From Roseateles_C aquae (lineage in GTDB: Bacteria > Pseudomonadota > Gammaproteobacteria > Burkholderiales > Burkholderiaceae_C): a stretch of DNA of 64,000 nucleotides. The notes below the pieces were generated by a model. That model did not search any database and had not been told where the DNA came from. It worked only from the letters and a program-made list of their open reading frames with translations. The position numbers and the translations under genes are program-made. Positions 1-8,392 of the stretch are shown piece by piece. The stretch is taken from the NCBI RefSeq assembly GCF_032337115.1, contig NZ_JAVXZY010000005.1, positions 62,001 to 126,000 on the forward strand, in the 5' to 3' direction. The first letter of the stretch is position 1. Each line of letters begins with the position of its first letter.

Positions 1-1
1 C

Positions 2-619
2 GAAATCATCGAGCGCACGCCGAATCTGGCCGATGGCAGCATCAGCGAGCGTCGCCGCGTGGTCGAGCTGGACGAAGGCCCGCGCAAGGACACCTCGCTG
101 GAAGGCCTGGCCAAGCTGAAGCCGGTGTTCGCCGCCAAGGGCAGCGTCACCGCCGGCAACAGCTCGCAGACCTCGGACGGCGCTGGCGCGCTGATCGTCG
201 CCTCGGAAGCCGCGGTCAAGCGCTTCGGCCTGACCCCGCTGGCCCGTTTCGTCTCCTTCGCCGTGCGCGGCGTGCCGCCGGAAATCATGGGCATCGGCCC
301 GATCGAAGCCATCCCTGCCGCGCTGAAGCTGGCCGGCATCTCGGCGGCTGATCTGGGCTGGGTCGAGCTGAACGAAGCCTTTGCCGCGCAATCGCTGGCC
401 GTGCTGAACGATCTGGACAGCAAGGGCATCGTGCTCGACCGCTCGCGCGTGAACCCGAACGGCGGCGCCATCGCCCTGGGCCACCCGCTGGGCGCCACCG
501 GCGCCATCCGTGCCGCCTCGGTGATCCACGGCCTGCGCCGCACCGGCGCCAAGTACGGCATGGTGACGATGTGCGTGGGTGCCGGTCAGGGTGCCGCGGG
601 CATTCTGGAACGCGTCTAA
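2..619 (+). CDS. Thiolase (acetyl-CoA C-acyltransferase), C-terminal part; 5' end lies outside the window
   Basis: The open frame enters from the left edge and ends at TAA 617-619, so only about the last 205 residues are visible. These carry thiolase C-terminal signatures: GNSSQTSDGAGAL, the glycine-rich NGGAIALGHPLGATGA segment with the active-site His, and a terminal CVGAGQGAAGI with the second catalytic Cys. The family cleaves 3-ketoacyl-CoA to acetyl-CoA plus a shortened acyl-CoA, the last step of beta-oxidation, or condenses acetyl-CoA in the biosynthetic branch. The enoyl-CoA hydratase-like gene at 1427 fits a fatty-acid degradation setting. A FadA/FadI-like degradative enzyme is more likely than a PhaA type, but the missing N-terminus prevents a firm choice. 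A strong terminator follows directly. Confidence 0.93.
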   Translation, partial: EIIERTPNLADGSISERRRVVELDEGPRKDTSLEGLAKLKPVFAAKGSVTAGNSSQTSDGAGALIVASEAAVKRFGLTPLARFVSFAVRGVPPEIMGIGPIEAIPAALKLAGISAADLGWVELNEAFAAQSLAVLNDLDSKGIVLDRSRVNPNGGAIALGHPLGATGAIRAASVIHGLRRTGAKYGMVTMCVGAGQGAAGILERV

Positions 620-628
620 ACTGTGCCG

Positions 629-658
629 AAAAACGCGGCCTGCGGGCCGCGTTTTTGT
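629..658 (+). terminator. Rho-independent terminator after the thiolase gene
   Basis: A perfect 10-bp stem (631-640 AAACGCGGCC with 645-654), a 4-base loop and a T-rich tail (GTTTTTGTTT) begin 10 bases after the thiolase stop. This is a classic intrinsic terminator and makes the downstream lipoprotein gene a separate transcription unit. Confidence 0.9.
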
Positions 659-699
659 TTGGGCGCTGCTGCCCTGTGTTGATCTGACAGGAGCTTGCC

Positions 700-1257
700 A
701 TGTGCACACCGCAAGACAAGGACTCGATCGAGCCGCGCCGCCGCTGGCTGCTGGCCGCCGGCCTGCTGCCGTCCACGGCGCTGCTGAGCGGCTGCCAGGG
801 GCGCTTGCCAGAGGGCTTCCAGCAGTGGAAAGAGGCGCAGACCGCCGTGCTAGAACTGCGCTTCAGGTCGCGCCGCCACGAGGGCGACTGGACACTGCCG
901 CAGACGCTGATCCATCTGGCGCAGAGCATCGAGTACTCGATCAGCGGCTATCCCGAGGCCAAGCCCGCCTGGTTCCAGGCTACGCTGGGCAAGACCGCGT
1001 TCGCGCTCTTCGACGCGCGTGGCGAGATGAGCCATAACCGCGACGAGCCCATCCCCGGCGCGCCGGCGCTGGACCGTGAGGCGACGCTGAAGCAGGGCGT
1101 GCAGCGCCTGCTCGATGCGATGGAGGCCTTCGCCGCCTACACGGGGCCGCTGAAGCCGCACTTTGCCTATGGCCAGCTGGACCGGGCCGCCTATGAGCGC
1201 GCCCACCTGATGCACCTGGCCAATCACTGGGAACGCATCAAGCCGGCTGCGTCCTGA
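700..1257 (+). CDS. DUF1569 family lipoprotein
   Basis: 185 residues. The N-terminus RRRWLLAAGLLPSTALLSGC combines a twin-arginine-like start, a hydrophobic stretch and a lipobox (LLSGC), so the protein is probably a lipoprotein, possibly exported by Tat. The mature part has the DUF1569/DinB-like helical pattern: TLPQTLIHLAQSIEYSISGYPE early, and HLMHLANHWERIKP at the C-terminus. The start ATG has an AGGAG ribosome site (689-693). DinB-fold proteins often bind a metal through three histidines and some are thiol-dependent transferases, but no function is established for this family. A terminator upstream and the repeat downstream suggest it is monocistronic. Confidence 0.8.
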   Translation: MCTPQDKDSIEPRRRWLLAAGLLPSTALLSGCQGRLPEGFQQWKEAQTAVLELRFRSRRHEGDWTLPQTLIHLAQSIEYSISGYPEAKPAWFQATLGKTAFALFDARGEMSHNRDEPIPGAPALDREATLKQGVQRLLDAMEAFAAYTGPLKPHFAYGQLDRAAYERAHLMHLANHWERIKPAAS

Positions 1258-1347
1258 GGCCGGCGTCTGGCATGATCGCGCCCAGAAGTTTGGCCCACTC
1301 AGGGCTGACGCCAGAGATGGAAGCACATGCTCCGAGCTCCCTGTTGA

Positions 1348-1386
1348 GCCTCCGTGTCTCTGTGCCTCTGTGGTTTGTTTTTTGCT
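1348..1386. repeat. Dispersed 'CTCTGTG' intergenic repeat (widespread spurious-peptide repeat)
   Basis: The sequence GCCTCCGTGTCTCTGTGCCTCTGTGGTTTG is a near-tandem of TCYGTGYCTC units. The reverse strand spells ACCACAGAGGCACAGAGACACGG, which translates in false frames to peptides like TTEAQRHGG or NHRGTETRR. I recognise this type from the intergenic regions of many unrelated bacteria. It lies just upstream of the enoyl-CoA hydratase start. Confidence 0.6.
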
Positions 1387-1426
1387 GTTGAAAGCACCCC
1401 GCGTGCCTTCCACTGGAGTACCCCTC

Positions 1427-2191
1427 ATGAGCATCAAGAGCTTTATCGCCAACGGCGTGCTGACCCTGGAGATCGCACGCCCCGAGAAGAAGAACGCACT
1501 GACCCGTGCGATGTACCAGACCATGGCCGATACCCTGGTGGCCGCCAACGCCGACAAGAGCGTGCGCGCCGTGCTGATCCAGGGCCAGCCGCAGATCTTC
1601 ACCTCGGGCAATGACATCGAGGACTTCATGGGCAGCCCGCCGCGGGACGACGAGGCGCCGGTGTTCCAGTTCATGCGCGCGCTGCTGGGCTGCGAGAAGC
1701 CGGTGATCGCGGCGGTCAATGGCGCGGCCATCGGCATTGGCACCACGCTGCTGCTGCACTGTGATTTCGTCTATGTGGCCGACGACGCGCGCCTGGCCAT
1801 GCCTTTTGTGAGTCTGGGCCTGGTGCCGGAGTTCGGCTCCAGCCTGGTGGTGCCGCGCCTGATGGGCCATGTGAAGGCGGCCGAGAAGCTGCTGCTGGGC
1901 GACCCCTTCACCGGCGCCGACGCGGTCGAATGCGGCATCGCCAACGCGGTGCTGCCGGCCAGCGAGGTGGTCAACCAGGCCCGCCGCGTGGCCGAGCGCT
2001 TCAACAAGCTGGCGCCCAGCGCAGTGCGCGAGAGCAAGCGCCTGATGCGCCGGCACAGCATCGAGCAGCTGCAGGAAACGATCAAGGTCGAGGCCGAGAT
2101 CTTTGGCGCGCGGCTGCGTTCACCTGAGGCCACCGAGGCCTTCCAGGCCTTCTTCCAGAAGCGCCAGCCGGACTTCTCGCAGTTCGACTGA
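1427..2191 (+). CDS. Enoyl-CoA hydratase/isomerase (crotonase superfamily)
   Basis: 254 residues from the ATG at 1427; an upstream in-frame codon would only add translated repeat sequence. Crotonase signatures are clear: the oxyanion-hole segments TSGNDIEDF and GAAIGIGTTLLLHCDFVYVA, and the active-site region MPFVSLGLVPEFGSS. The single Glu in the PEFGSS context resembles PaaG/delta3,delta2-enoyl-CoA isomerase members rather than classic two-Glu hydratases, so an isomerase role in unsaturated or aromatic acyl-CoA catabolism is possible. It is cytoplasmic. Its stop overlaps the start of the next gene by one base (TGATG), indicating translational coupling with the SGNH hydrolase. Confidence 0.9.
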   Translation: MSIKSFIANGVLTLEIARPEKKNALTRAMYQTMADTLVAANADKSVRAVLIQGQPQIFTSGNDIEDFMGSPPRDDEAPVFQFMRALLGCEKPVIAAVNGAAIGIGTTLLLHCDFVYVADDARLAMPFVSLGLVPEFGSSLVVPRLMGHVKAAEKLLLGDPFTGADAVECGIANAVLPASEVVNQARRVAERFNKLAPSAVRESKRLMRRHSIEQLQETIKVEAEIFGARLRSPEATEAFQAFFQKRQPDFSQFD

Positions 2192-2919
2192 TGCTGGCTG
2201 TTGCCAAGCTGCTGCTGGCGCCGCTGTTGCTCTGGCAGGGGCGCCAGGTACGCCGCCAGGCCTTGCGCCTGCCCGAGGCGGCCGGCCCGCGCAGCGGCAT
2301 GGTCGGCAGCGGTGAGCTGCGGCTGCGCCTGCTGATTGTTGGTGATTCCTCCGGCGCCGGCGTGGGGGCGCCGACGCAAGACCTGGCCCTGGCAGGGCGC
2401 TTGTCGGCCGCGCTCGCCGAGCGCCTGCAGGGCCGCGTGCATTGGCAGTTGCTGGCGCAGACCGGGCACCGCAGCGCCGACGCGTTGACCCAGCTGAGCC
2501 AGGCCGAGCTGGAGCCGGCCGATGTGATGATCACCGCACTGGGCGTCAATGATGTGGTCAGCCAGGTGTCGCCGGGGCGCTGGACGGCTCAGCTGGCGCA
2601 ACTGCACGAGCTGGCCCAGGCGCGCGCCGGTGTGCGCTGGACGCTGCACAGCGCCGTGCCGCCGATGCACCTGTTCCCCTTGCTGCCGCAGCCGCTGCGC
2701 TGGCTGCTGGGCGCCCATGCGCTGCGCATGAACCGGGCGCTGGCCAAGCAAGTTGTGGGCAGCCGCGACCGTGCGATGCAGGCCTTGCCGGCGCATCTGC
2801 ATGGCAGCCAGGCCGTGGGTCTGATGGCCGAGGATGGCTTTCATCCCGGACCGGCCGGCTACCAGGCCTGGGCCGAAGCGCTGGCCGATCGCATCACCCG
2901 CGATTTCAAATCACATTGA
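2191..2919 (+). CDS. SGNH/GDSL-family hydrolase
   Basis: 242 residues. The catalytic blocks are in order: block I GDSSGAGVG with the nucleophile Ser, block III GVND, and block V DGFHPGPAGY with the Asp/His pair. These are the marks of lipases/esterases of the SGNH fold. The N-terminal hydrophobic stretch (MLAVAKLLLAPLLLW) could be a signal anchor, placing the enzyme at the inner membrane or in the periplasm. The start overlaps the stop of the enoyl-CoA hydratase, so the two are co-translated. The 3' end overlaps the convergent oxidoreductase by 14 bases. The substrate cannot be read from the sequence. Confidence 0.85.
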   Translation: MLAVAKLLLAPLLLWQGRQVRRQALRLPEAAGPRSGMVGSGELRLRLLIVGDSSGAGVGAPTQDLALAGRLSAALAERLQGRVHWQLLAQTGHRSADALTQLSQAELEPADVMITALGVNDVVSQVSPGRWTAQLAQLHELAQARAGVRWTLHSAVPPMHLFPLLPQPLRWLLGAHALRMNRALAKQVVGSRDRAMQALPAHLHGSQAVGLMAEDGFHPGPAGYQAWAEALADRITRDFKSH

Positions 2920-4069
2920 GTTCCAGATAGGGCCGGCCGGCGGCAATGCGCGCTGGCGACAGCGGGCTGAGATCCAGCGTCTGGTAGTGGCCGCAGGCCA
3001 GCCATTCGGCCACGCCGCGGCCTACGCCCGGCGCGTGCTGCAGGCCGTGGCCCGAGAAGCCGCAGGCCAGCAGCAGGTTGGGGCAGGCGTCCAGCGCGCC
3101 GACCAGGCCGTTGTGGTCGACATCGTTCATCTCGTAGTAGCCGGCCCAGGCGCGCTGCAGGCGCAGCGACTCGAAGCCGGGCACGCGCGCCGCCAGCGCC
3201 GGCCAGAGCTGCTCTTCGAACAGCGTCGGGTCAGGGTCCAGCGGCAGGTCGGGCGCATCGTCCAGTGGTGGGCCGCCGCAGAGGAACTGGCCCTGACCGC
3301 CAAACTCGCCCTCGGGTCTGAACCAGAGTCCGCTGGGGTCGATCACCAGCGGGCAGTGCGGCGCCGTTTCGGCGCTGCGCAGCACATAGACGCTACGCCG
3401 CCGTGCGCTTACCGGCACATGAAGGCCCGCCGTGGCCGCCAGCTTGCCCGACCAGGCGCCGCAGGCCAGCACATAGTGATCGGCCTGCAGCAGGCCCGTG
3501 GCGGTGTGGACGCCGCTGATCGCGCCGCTGACATCGCGTTCCAGCGCCAACGCTTCGTCGTGCAGATACTGCACGCCGGCGGCCTGGGCTTGCTGCTTCA
3601 GCGTCTGCAGCAGCGCCCAGCCGTCGAACCAGCCTTCGCCGCTGCGACCCCAGCTGGCCAGGGTCAGGTCTTGCGTCCGCAACCAAGGCCAGCGCTGCGC
3701 CAGCGCCGTGCGGTCCAGCAGCAGCACATCGGCGCCGTGGGCCCGCTGTATCGCATGCAGGCGCTGCAGCGTGGCGGCGCCTGCATCGCTATCGGCCAGA
3801 TAGAGATAGCCCTGCTCAACCAGCTGTGCGGCCTGGCCATGCTGGCGCAACCAAGCGAGCCCGTATTGCGAGAGCGCGATGTTCAGCGGCGTGGAGAACT
3901 GCTGGCGGATCGACGCGGCCGACAGCGCCGACGAGGCCTGGGCATAGCTCGCATCGCGTTCCAGCACGCTGATGCGCCCCTGCCAGTCGGGCCGCTGGGC
4001 CAGCTTGGCGGCGATGGCGCTGCCGATCGCGCCGCCGCCGATGATCAGCAGCGAGCGAGCCGTGCTCAT
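2906..4069 (-). CDS. FAD-dependent amino-acid/amine oxidoreductase (DAO family)
   Basis: 387 residues with an N-terminal dinucleotide-binding motif IIGGGAIGSAIAAKL followed by an acidic residue at the end of beta2 (SVLERD). The C-terminal part (VDHNGLVGALDACPNLLLACGFSGHGLQHAPGVGRGVAEWL) is typical of DAO family flavoenzymes such as glycine/sarcosine oxidase and D-amino-acid dehydrogenase. It presumably oxidises a secondary or D-amine in the cytoplasm; the substrate is unknown. Its ATG overlaps the stop of the upstream thioesterase gene by four bases (ATGA), so the two form a translationally coupled leftward operon. Confidence 0.88.
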   Translation of the reverse strand: MSTARSLLIIGGGAIGSAIAAKLAQRPDWQGRISVLERDASYAQASSALSAASIRQQFSTPLNIALSQYGLAWLRQHGQAAQLVEQGYLYLADSDAGAATLQRLHAIQRAHGADVLLLDRTALAQRWPWLRTQDLTLASWGRSGEGWFDGWALLQTLKQQAQAAGVQYLHDEALALERDVSGAISGVHTATGLLQADHYVLACGAWSGKLAATAGLHVPVSARRRSVYVLRSAETAPHCPLVIDPSGLWFRPEGEFGGQGQFLCGGPPLDDAPDLPLDPDPTLFEEQLWPALAARVPGFESLRLQRAWAGYYEMNDVDHNGLVGALDACPNLLLACGFSGHGLQHAPGVGRGVAEWLACGHYQTLDLSPLSPARIAAGRPYLELNVI

Positions 4070-4494
4070 TCGGGATGGCTGAAGGGCCGGGGTTTGCCCT
4101 CGTGGTCAATGGCGACAAAGGTCAGCTGCGCTTCGGTGACCTTGACCACATGCGGATTGGCCGGGTTGCGCTCGGCGATCACTTCGACGTTGACGGTGAT
4201 CGAGGTGCGGCCGACGCGCACGATCTGCGAGTAGAAGGACAGCAGATCACCGATGGAGACGGGCTGCTTGAACAGGAACTCCTTCACCGCCACCGTGGCC
4301 ACGCGGCCGCGCGACAGCCGGGCCGGCAGCACCGAGCCGGCGATGTCGACCTGGGCCATGATCCAGCCGCCGAAGACATCGCCGTTGTGGTTGGCATCGG
4401 CCGGCATCGGCATCACCCTCAGCACCAGCTCGCGCGGGTAGGCGGAGTCGGCCACGGGCGTGGAGGGGCTTGCGGGGGAGGGAACTTCGGACAT
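4066..4494 (-). CDS. Acyl-CoA thioesterase, YciA-like (hotdog fold)
   Basis: 142 residues from the chosen ATG (4494), which has an AGGTAA ribosome site; an ATG six codons upstream is possible. The segment NHNGDVFGGWIMAQVDIAG is the catalytic hotdog-helix signature of YciA/ACOT-type thioesterases, with the Asp and the Asn/Gly residues in place. VGRTSITVNVEVIAERN and the terminal tail fit the same family. The enzyme would hydrolyse acyl-CoAs to free acids plus CoA in the cytoplasm. It is the first gene of a two-gene operon with the FAD oxidoreductase and is divergent from the ABC exporter, with only 33 bases between the starts. Confidence 0.9.
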   Translation of the reverse strand: MSEVPSPASPSTPVADSAYPRELVLRVMPMPADANHNGDVFGGWIMAQVDIAGSVLPARLSRGRVATVAVKEFLFKQPVSIGDLLSFYSQIVRVGRTSITVNVEVIAERNPANPHVVKVTEAQLTFVAIDHEGKPRPFSHPE

Positions 4495-4527
4495 GGCGCT
4501 TACCTGTAACAATCGCCGTCCATTGTC

Positions 4528-6375
4528 ATGCAGTCTTCATCATCGAACCAGCCTATGCGTCAAGCTTCCGCTTCTATGTCTGCGCCCATTCCTTCCGAGC
4601 AAGCCGGGGCGGCGCGGCGCGGCGACTGGTCGACGGTAGCGCGACTGCTTCACTATCTGTGGCAGTACCGCTGGCGGGTCGGCTTCGCACTGGCTTTCAT
4701 GGTGGGCGCCAAGCTCAGCAATGTCGGCGTGCCGCTGCTGTTGAAGTCGCTGATCGACAGCCTGGCGATCAAGCCGGGCTCAGCCGAGTCCATGCTGGTG
4801 TTGCCGCTGGGCCTGTTGCTGGCCTACGGTGGCCTGCGGCTGATGACCTCGCTGTTCACCGAGGCCCGCGAGCTGATCTTCGCCAAGGCCACCGAGGGCA
4901 CGGCCCGCGCCATCTCGCTGCAGGTGTTTCGCCATCTGCATGAGCTGAGCCTGCGCTTCCATCTGGAGCGCCAGACCGGCGGCATGACGCGCGATATCGA
5001 GCGCGGCACCCGCGCCGTGCATTCGCTGATCTCCTACTCGCTCTACAGCATCGTGCCAACGCTGATCGAGGTGGTGCTGGTGCTGTCGCTGCTGGCGATC
5101 AAGTTTGATGTCTGGTTCGCCTGGATCACGATTGCGGCGTTGATCATCTATATCGTCTTCACCGTCACGGTGACCGAATGGCGCACCAAGTTTCGCAAGC
5201 AGCTCAACGAGCTGGATTCGGTGGCCCATACCAAGGCGATCGACTCGCTCTTGAATTACGAGACGGTCAAGTACTTCAACAACGAGGACTTCGAGGCGCG
5301 CCGCTACGACGAGAGCCTGGAAAAACTGCGCCGCGCCCAGCTGAAATCGCAGAGCACGCTGTCCCTGCTCAACAGCGGCCAGCAGCTGATCATTGCGATC
5401 GCGCTGGTGGCCATGTTGTGGCGGGCGACGGCCGGTGTGGTGGCTGGGCATATGACGCTGGGCGACCTGGTGATGGTCAATGCCTTCATGATCCAGCTCT
5501 ACATCCCGCTGAACTTTCTCGGCGTGATCTACCGTGAAATCAAGCAGGGCCTCACCGATCTGGACAAGATGTTTGTGCTGCTGGAGCGCGAACGCGAGGT
5601 GGCCGATGCGCCGGGCGCGCCGCCGCTGGCGGTCAGTGGCGCAGCGGTGCGTTTCGAGGCCGTCGGCTTTGCTTACGAGCGCGAGCGGCCGATTCTGCAT
5701 GGCGTCAGCTTCGAGATTCCGGCCGGCAAGAAGGTCGCCGTCGTCGGGCCCAGCGGCTCGGGCAAGAGCACGCTGGCGCGACTGCTTTACCGCTTCTATG
5801 ACGTGGACAGCGGCCGGGTGCTGATTGACGGGCAGGACATCCGCACGGTGACCCAGTCCAGCCTGCGCGGCGCCATCGGCATCGTGCCGCAGGACACGGT
5901 GCTGTTCAATGACACGGTGGCCTACAACATCGCCTATGGTCGGCCCGGCGCCAGCCAGCAGGAGGTCGAGGCGGCGGCGCGCGCCGCCCACATTCACGAC
6001 TTCATCGCCGGCACACCCAAGGGCTACCAGACCATGGTCGGCGAGCGCGGCCTCAAGCTCAGCGGTGGCGAGAAGCAGCGCGTCGCGATTGCGCGCACGC
6101 TGCTGAAGAACCCGCCGCTGCTGATCTTTGACGAGGCAACTTCGGCGCTCGATTCCAGCAACGAGCGCGCCATTCAGGCGGAACTGGAAGCGGTGGGTCG
6201 CGACAAGACGGTGCTGGTGATTGCCCACCGGCTGTCGACCATCGTCGATGCGCACGAGATTCTGGTGATCGAGCTGGGGCGCATCATCGAACGCGGCAAC
6301 CATACGCAGCTGATGGCTGCTGATGGACGCTATGCGCAGATGTGGCGCTTGCAGCAGGCCGGCGGCGAGGGCTGA
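4528..6375 (+). CDS. Atm1/HMT1-type ABC exporter (TMD-NBD half-transporter)
   Basis: 615 residues. Residues about 40-330 form a six-helix type I exporter domain. The nucleotide-binding domain follows, with Walker A GPSGSGKST, signature LSGGEKQR, Walker B LLIFDEATSALD and the H-loop IAHRLST. The motifs NYETVKYFNNE and YREIKQGLTDLDKMF are characteristic of the Atm1/ABCB7 subfamily, which exports glutathione conjugates, metal-glutathione complexes or a sulfur species needed for Fe-S homeostasis. Function as a homodimer is expected. The start is uncertain: the ATGs at 4528, 4555 and 4576 all lack a good ribosome site. CTGTAACAAT at 4504-4513 could be a -10 region giving a nearly leaderless mRNA from 4528. 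Confidence 0.92.
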   Translation: MQSSSSNQPMRQASASMSAPIPSEQAGAARRGDWSTVARLLHYLWQYRWRVGFALAFMVGAKLSNVGVPLLLKSLIDSLAIKPGSAESMLVLPLGLLLAYGGLRLMTSLFTEARELIFAKATEGTARAISLQVFRHLHELSLRFHLERQTGGMTRDIERGTRAVHSLISYSLYSIVPTLIEVVLVLSLLAIKFDVWFAWITIAALIIYIVFTVTVTEWRTKFRKQLNELDSVAHTKAIDSLLNYETVKYFNNEDFEARRYDESLEKLRRAQLKSQSTLSLLNSGQQLIIAIALVAMLWRATAGVVAGHMTLGDLVMVNAFMIQLYIPLNFLGVIYREIKQGLTDLDKMFVLLEREREVADAPGAPPLAVSGAAVRFEAVGFAYERERPILHGVSFEIPAGKKVAVVGPSGSGKSTLARLLYRFYDVDSGRVLIDGQDIRTVTQSSLRGAIGIVPQDTVLFNDTVAYNIAYGRPGASQQEVEAAARAAHIHDFIAGTPKGYQTMVGERGLKLSGGEKQRVAIARTLLKNPPLLIFDEATSALDSSNERAIQAELEAVGRDKTVLVIAHRLSTIVDAHEILVIELGRIIERGNHTQLMAADGRYAQMWRLQQAGGEG

Positions 6376-6426
6376 GGCCCTCGCGACGTCAAACCTCTCA
6401 AAGGCACTCCGCTTGATGCAGACAAG

Positions 6427-6455
6427 AAAAAGCCCGCCAATTGGCGGGCTTTACT
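6427..6455. terminator. Bidirectional terminator between the ABC exporter and the PEP-CTERM gene
   Basis: A perfect 20-bp palindrome AGCCCGCCAATTGGCGGGCT (6431-6450) is flanked by an A-run on the left and TTTA on the right. It can therefore terminate the rightward exporter transcript and the leftward PEP-CTERM transcript. Confidence 0.85.
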
Positions 6456-6494
6456 TGACGCAGGCGCCTGCGGGCGCGCTGCGTGTTGCTAGCG

Positions 6495-7157
6495 TCAGCC
6501 TTGACGGCGGCGACGAGCAGCGGCTGCCAGGCCCAGTCCGCTCAGCGCCAGCGCCAGGCCGGCAGGCTCGGGCAGGTGACCAGGCTGGGTGGGGATGTCG
6601 CCAAAATCGAGGTTGTCGAAGAAGTAGCCAAGGTCCTTGAGCGTGAACACAACAGACTTGGCGGTACCGCTGAAGGTACTGGCAGCGTTGGTGTTCCAAA
6701 CGCACAGGGTGCCAGGGCAGCCATTGGAGCCATTGACAGTGCCTGTCAGCGAGACTTCGAGCAAAGCCGACTTGCCGCCGTCCTTGTCCGCACCATTGAG
6801 CCCGCTGTAGACAGCGACGCTACCGGTCGCGCTACTCATGCCGGTATAGGCGAATCTGAACCAGCTACCGAAACCTTCGGCCACATTGATGATGAAGGTG
6901 GCAGTGCCATCGCCAGTCAGGTCAACGCCAGACACGGCATTGGGGCCCGACGGCGGGTTGTTGTAGTTCCCGGAGCCGCCGGCATTGCCAGGCGCCATAG
7001 CGAAAGCGGCGTCACTGAAGCTGAAGCCCTTGGCGGCGTAGCTGTTCTTGATCTGGGTGAAGTCCGCCAGATTGTCGAAATTCAGCACGATGTTCGCGAA
7101 CGACGGGGCCGCGATGGCCAGCAGCGAGGCTGCAAGCAGAGATTTGACGAGCCGCAT
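6495..7157 (-). CDS. PEP-CTERM sorting-domain protein
   Basis: 220 residues from the ATG at 7157, preceded by GGAG at good spacing. It starts with a Sec signal peptide (MRLVKSLLAASLLAIAAPSFA) and ends with a PEP-CTERM tail: LPEP, a hydrophobic helix and RRRRQG. Such proteins are exported, recognised by an exosortase (EpsH/XrtA type, not in this window), and usually end up at the cell surface or in extracellular polymer. The middle is a beta-rich, Gly/Ser/Asn-rich domain (FDNLADF, NYNNPPSGPNAVSG, FRFAYTG, FTLKDLGYFFDNLDFG) like the secreted beta-sandwich domains common among these proteins. A Cys pair (NGCPGTLC) may form a disulfide. No catalytic site is evident. Confidence 0.88.
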   Translation of the reverse strand: MRLVKSLLAASLLAIAAPSFANIVLNFDNLADFTQIKNSYAAKGFSFSDAAFAMAPGNAGGSGNYNNPPSGPNAVSGVDLTGDGTATFIINVAEGFGSWFRFAYTGMSSATGSVAVYSGLNGADKDGGKSALLEVSLTGTVNGSNGCPGTLCVWNTNAASTFSGTAKSVVFTLKDLGYFFDNLDFGDIPTQPGHLPEPAGLALALSGLGLAAAARRRRQG

Positions 7158-7372
7158 GGAGGTGCTCCGTTTTTGTGATGTCTTTGAAATGGTGACTTCT
7201 AACCTAGGCGCGACTGTAGCGGGGGGTGTCTGTTTTGCATCTGTCCGCACCCCCTTCATCTAGGGGGTGAATGCCGCGCTTGAGGGGGGTGAGTTGGTAA
7301 CAGAGTGAGTCGCTGGCTGGTGACGCGGGCAACTGCTCGAGTGAGCAAAGTGGGCGCGGCTACACTGCGTCG
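7158..7372. other. Divergent promoter region between the PEP-CTERM gene and the LysR gene
   Basis: 215 bases without a gene. The short inverted pair CACCCCC (7239-7245) / GGGGGTG (7262-7268) encloses CTTCATCTAG and could be an operator. TACACT at 7361-7366 sits 6 bases before the LysR start and is the best -10 candidate. I see no sigma-54 site with correct GG-N10-GC spacing for the PEP-CTERM gene. Confidence 0.4.
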
Positions 7373-8290
7373 GTGGAAACCAAATGGCTTGAAGATTTCG
7401 TCAGTCTGGCCGAGACGCGCAGCTTTTCGCGCTCCGCCCAGCTGAGGCACGTGACCCAGCCGGCGTTCTCGCGCCGCATCCAGGCCCTCGAGGCCTGGGC
7501 CGGGGTGGATCTGGTTGATCGCTCCTCCTACCCGACGCGGCTGACGGCAGCAGGGGAAACCCTACTCGGCCAGGCGGTCGAGGTGCTTGGCAATCTGCAG
7601 GCGACGCGCAATATGCTGCGCAGCCATCAGTCGGTCGGCCAGGACATGATCGAGTTCGCCGTACCGCATTCGCTGGCCTTCAGCTTCTTCCCGCATTGGC
7701 TGATGGATCTGCGCCAGCGCTTTGGGGCCGTCAAGAGTCGCTTGATCGCGCTGAATGTCCACGACGCAACCTTGCAGCTGACCGAAGGCAATTGCGATCT
7801 GCTCGTCGTCTACCACCATGCCAGCCAGCCCTTGCAGCTGGACCCGGAGCGCTATGAGATGGCCTCGCTGGGCAACGAGACGCTGGCCGCCTATGCCAAG
7901 GCCGATGCCCAGGGGCGCCCGTTGTTCCGCCTGCCTGGGCATCCGGGGCAGAAGCTGCCGTTTCTGAGCTATGCGTCCGGCGCCTATCTGGGCCGTCTGG
8001 TCGAGTTGATCGTCAAGGCGTCCAAGGATCCGCTCAATCTGGATGCGATCTACGAAACCGATATGGCCGAAGGCCTGAAGGCGATGGCGCTGGAGGGGCA
8101 CGGTCTTGCCTTCCTGCCTGCCAGCTCGGTCAAGAAGGAGCTGAAGGCGCGCCGCCTGGTACAGGCCGCGCCAGAGGGCGAGTTTGAGCTGACGATGGAA
8201 TTGCGCATCTACCGCGAACGCCCGGATGTGGCGCGGCGCAGCAAGCCGGCGGCGCTGGCCTTGTGGGACTTTCTGACCGGCAAGCGCTGA
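7373..8290 (+). CDS. LysR-family transcriptional regulator, HypT-like
   Basis: 305 residues starting with GTG. The N-terminal winged helix-turn-helix (METKWLEDFVSLAETRSFSRSAQLRHVTQPAFSRRIQALE) has the ETKWL.DF opening seen in E. coli HypT/YjiE, the LysR-type regulator linked to hypochlorite stress. Residues about 90-300 form the periplasmic-binding-protein-like effector domain. It lies just upstream of, and in the same direction as, a glutamate/aspartate-type ABC importer, so it may control that operon. A hairpin with a T-rich tail separates them. No Met-rich sensor region is obvious, so hypochlorite sensing should not be assumed; an amino-acid co-inducer is equally plausible. Confidence 0.88.
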   Translation: METKWLEDFVSLAETRSFSRSAQLRHVTQPAFSRRIQALEAWAGVDLVDRSSYPTRLTAAGETLLGQAVEVLGNLQATRNMLRSHQSVGQDMIEFAVPHSLAFSFFPHWLMDLRQRFGAVKSRLIALNVHDATLQLTEGNCDLLVVYHHASQPLQLDPERYEMASLGNETLAAYAKADAQGRPLFRLPGHPGQKLPFLSYASGAYLGRLVELIVKASKDPLNLDAIYETDMAEGLKAMALEGHGLAFLPASSVKKELKARRLVQAAPEGEFELTMELRIYRERPDVARRSKPAALALWDFLTGKR

Positions 8291-8392
8291 TCTGGTGTCG
8301 ACGCTTGCCAGTCATCATCCCGCGGTGACAATGGCTGCGCGCGCGGCTGCGTCAAAACGCCGCCGACCGGACTGCGTGAAACCCCGTACCCC

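Noticed and set aside
7201..7260. Sigma-54 promoter for the PEP-CTERM gene
   Set aside because: GG and GC elements are present on the minus strand but spaced by 11 bases, not 10, and TGGCAC/TTGC context is poor.
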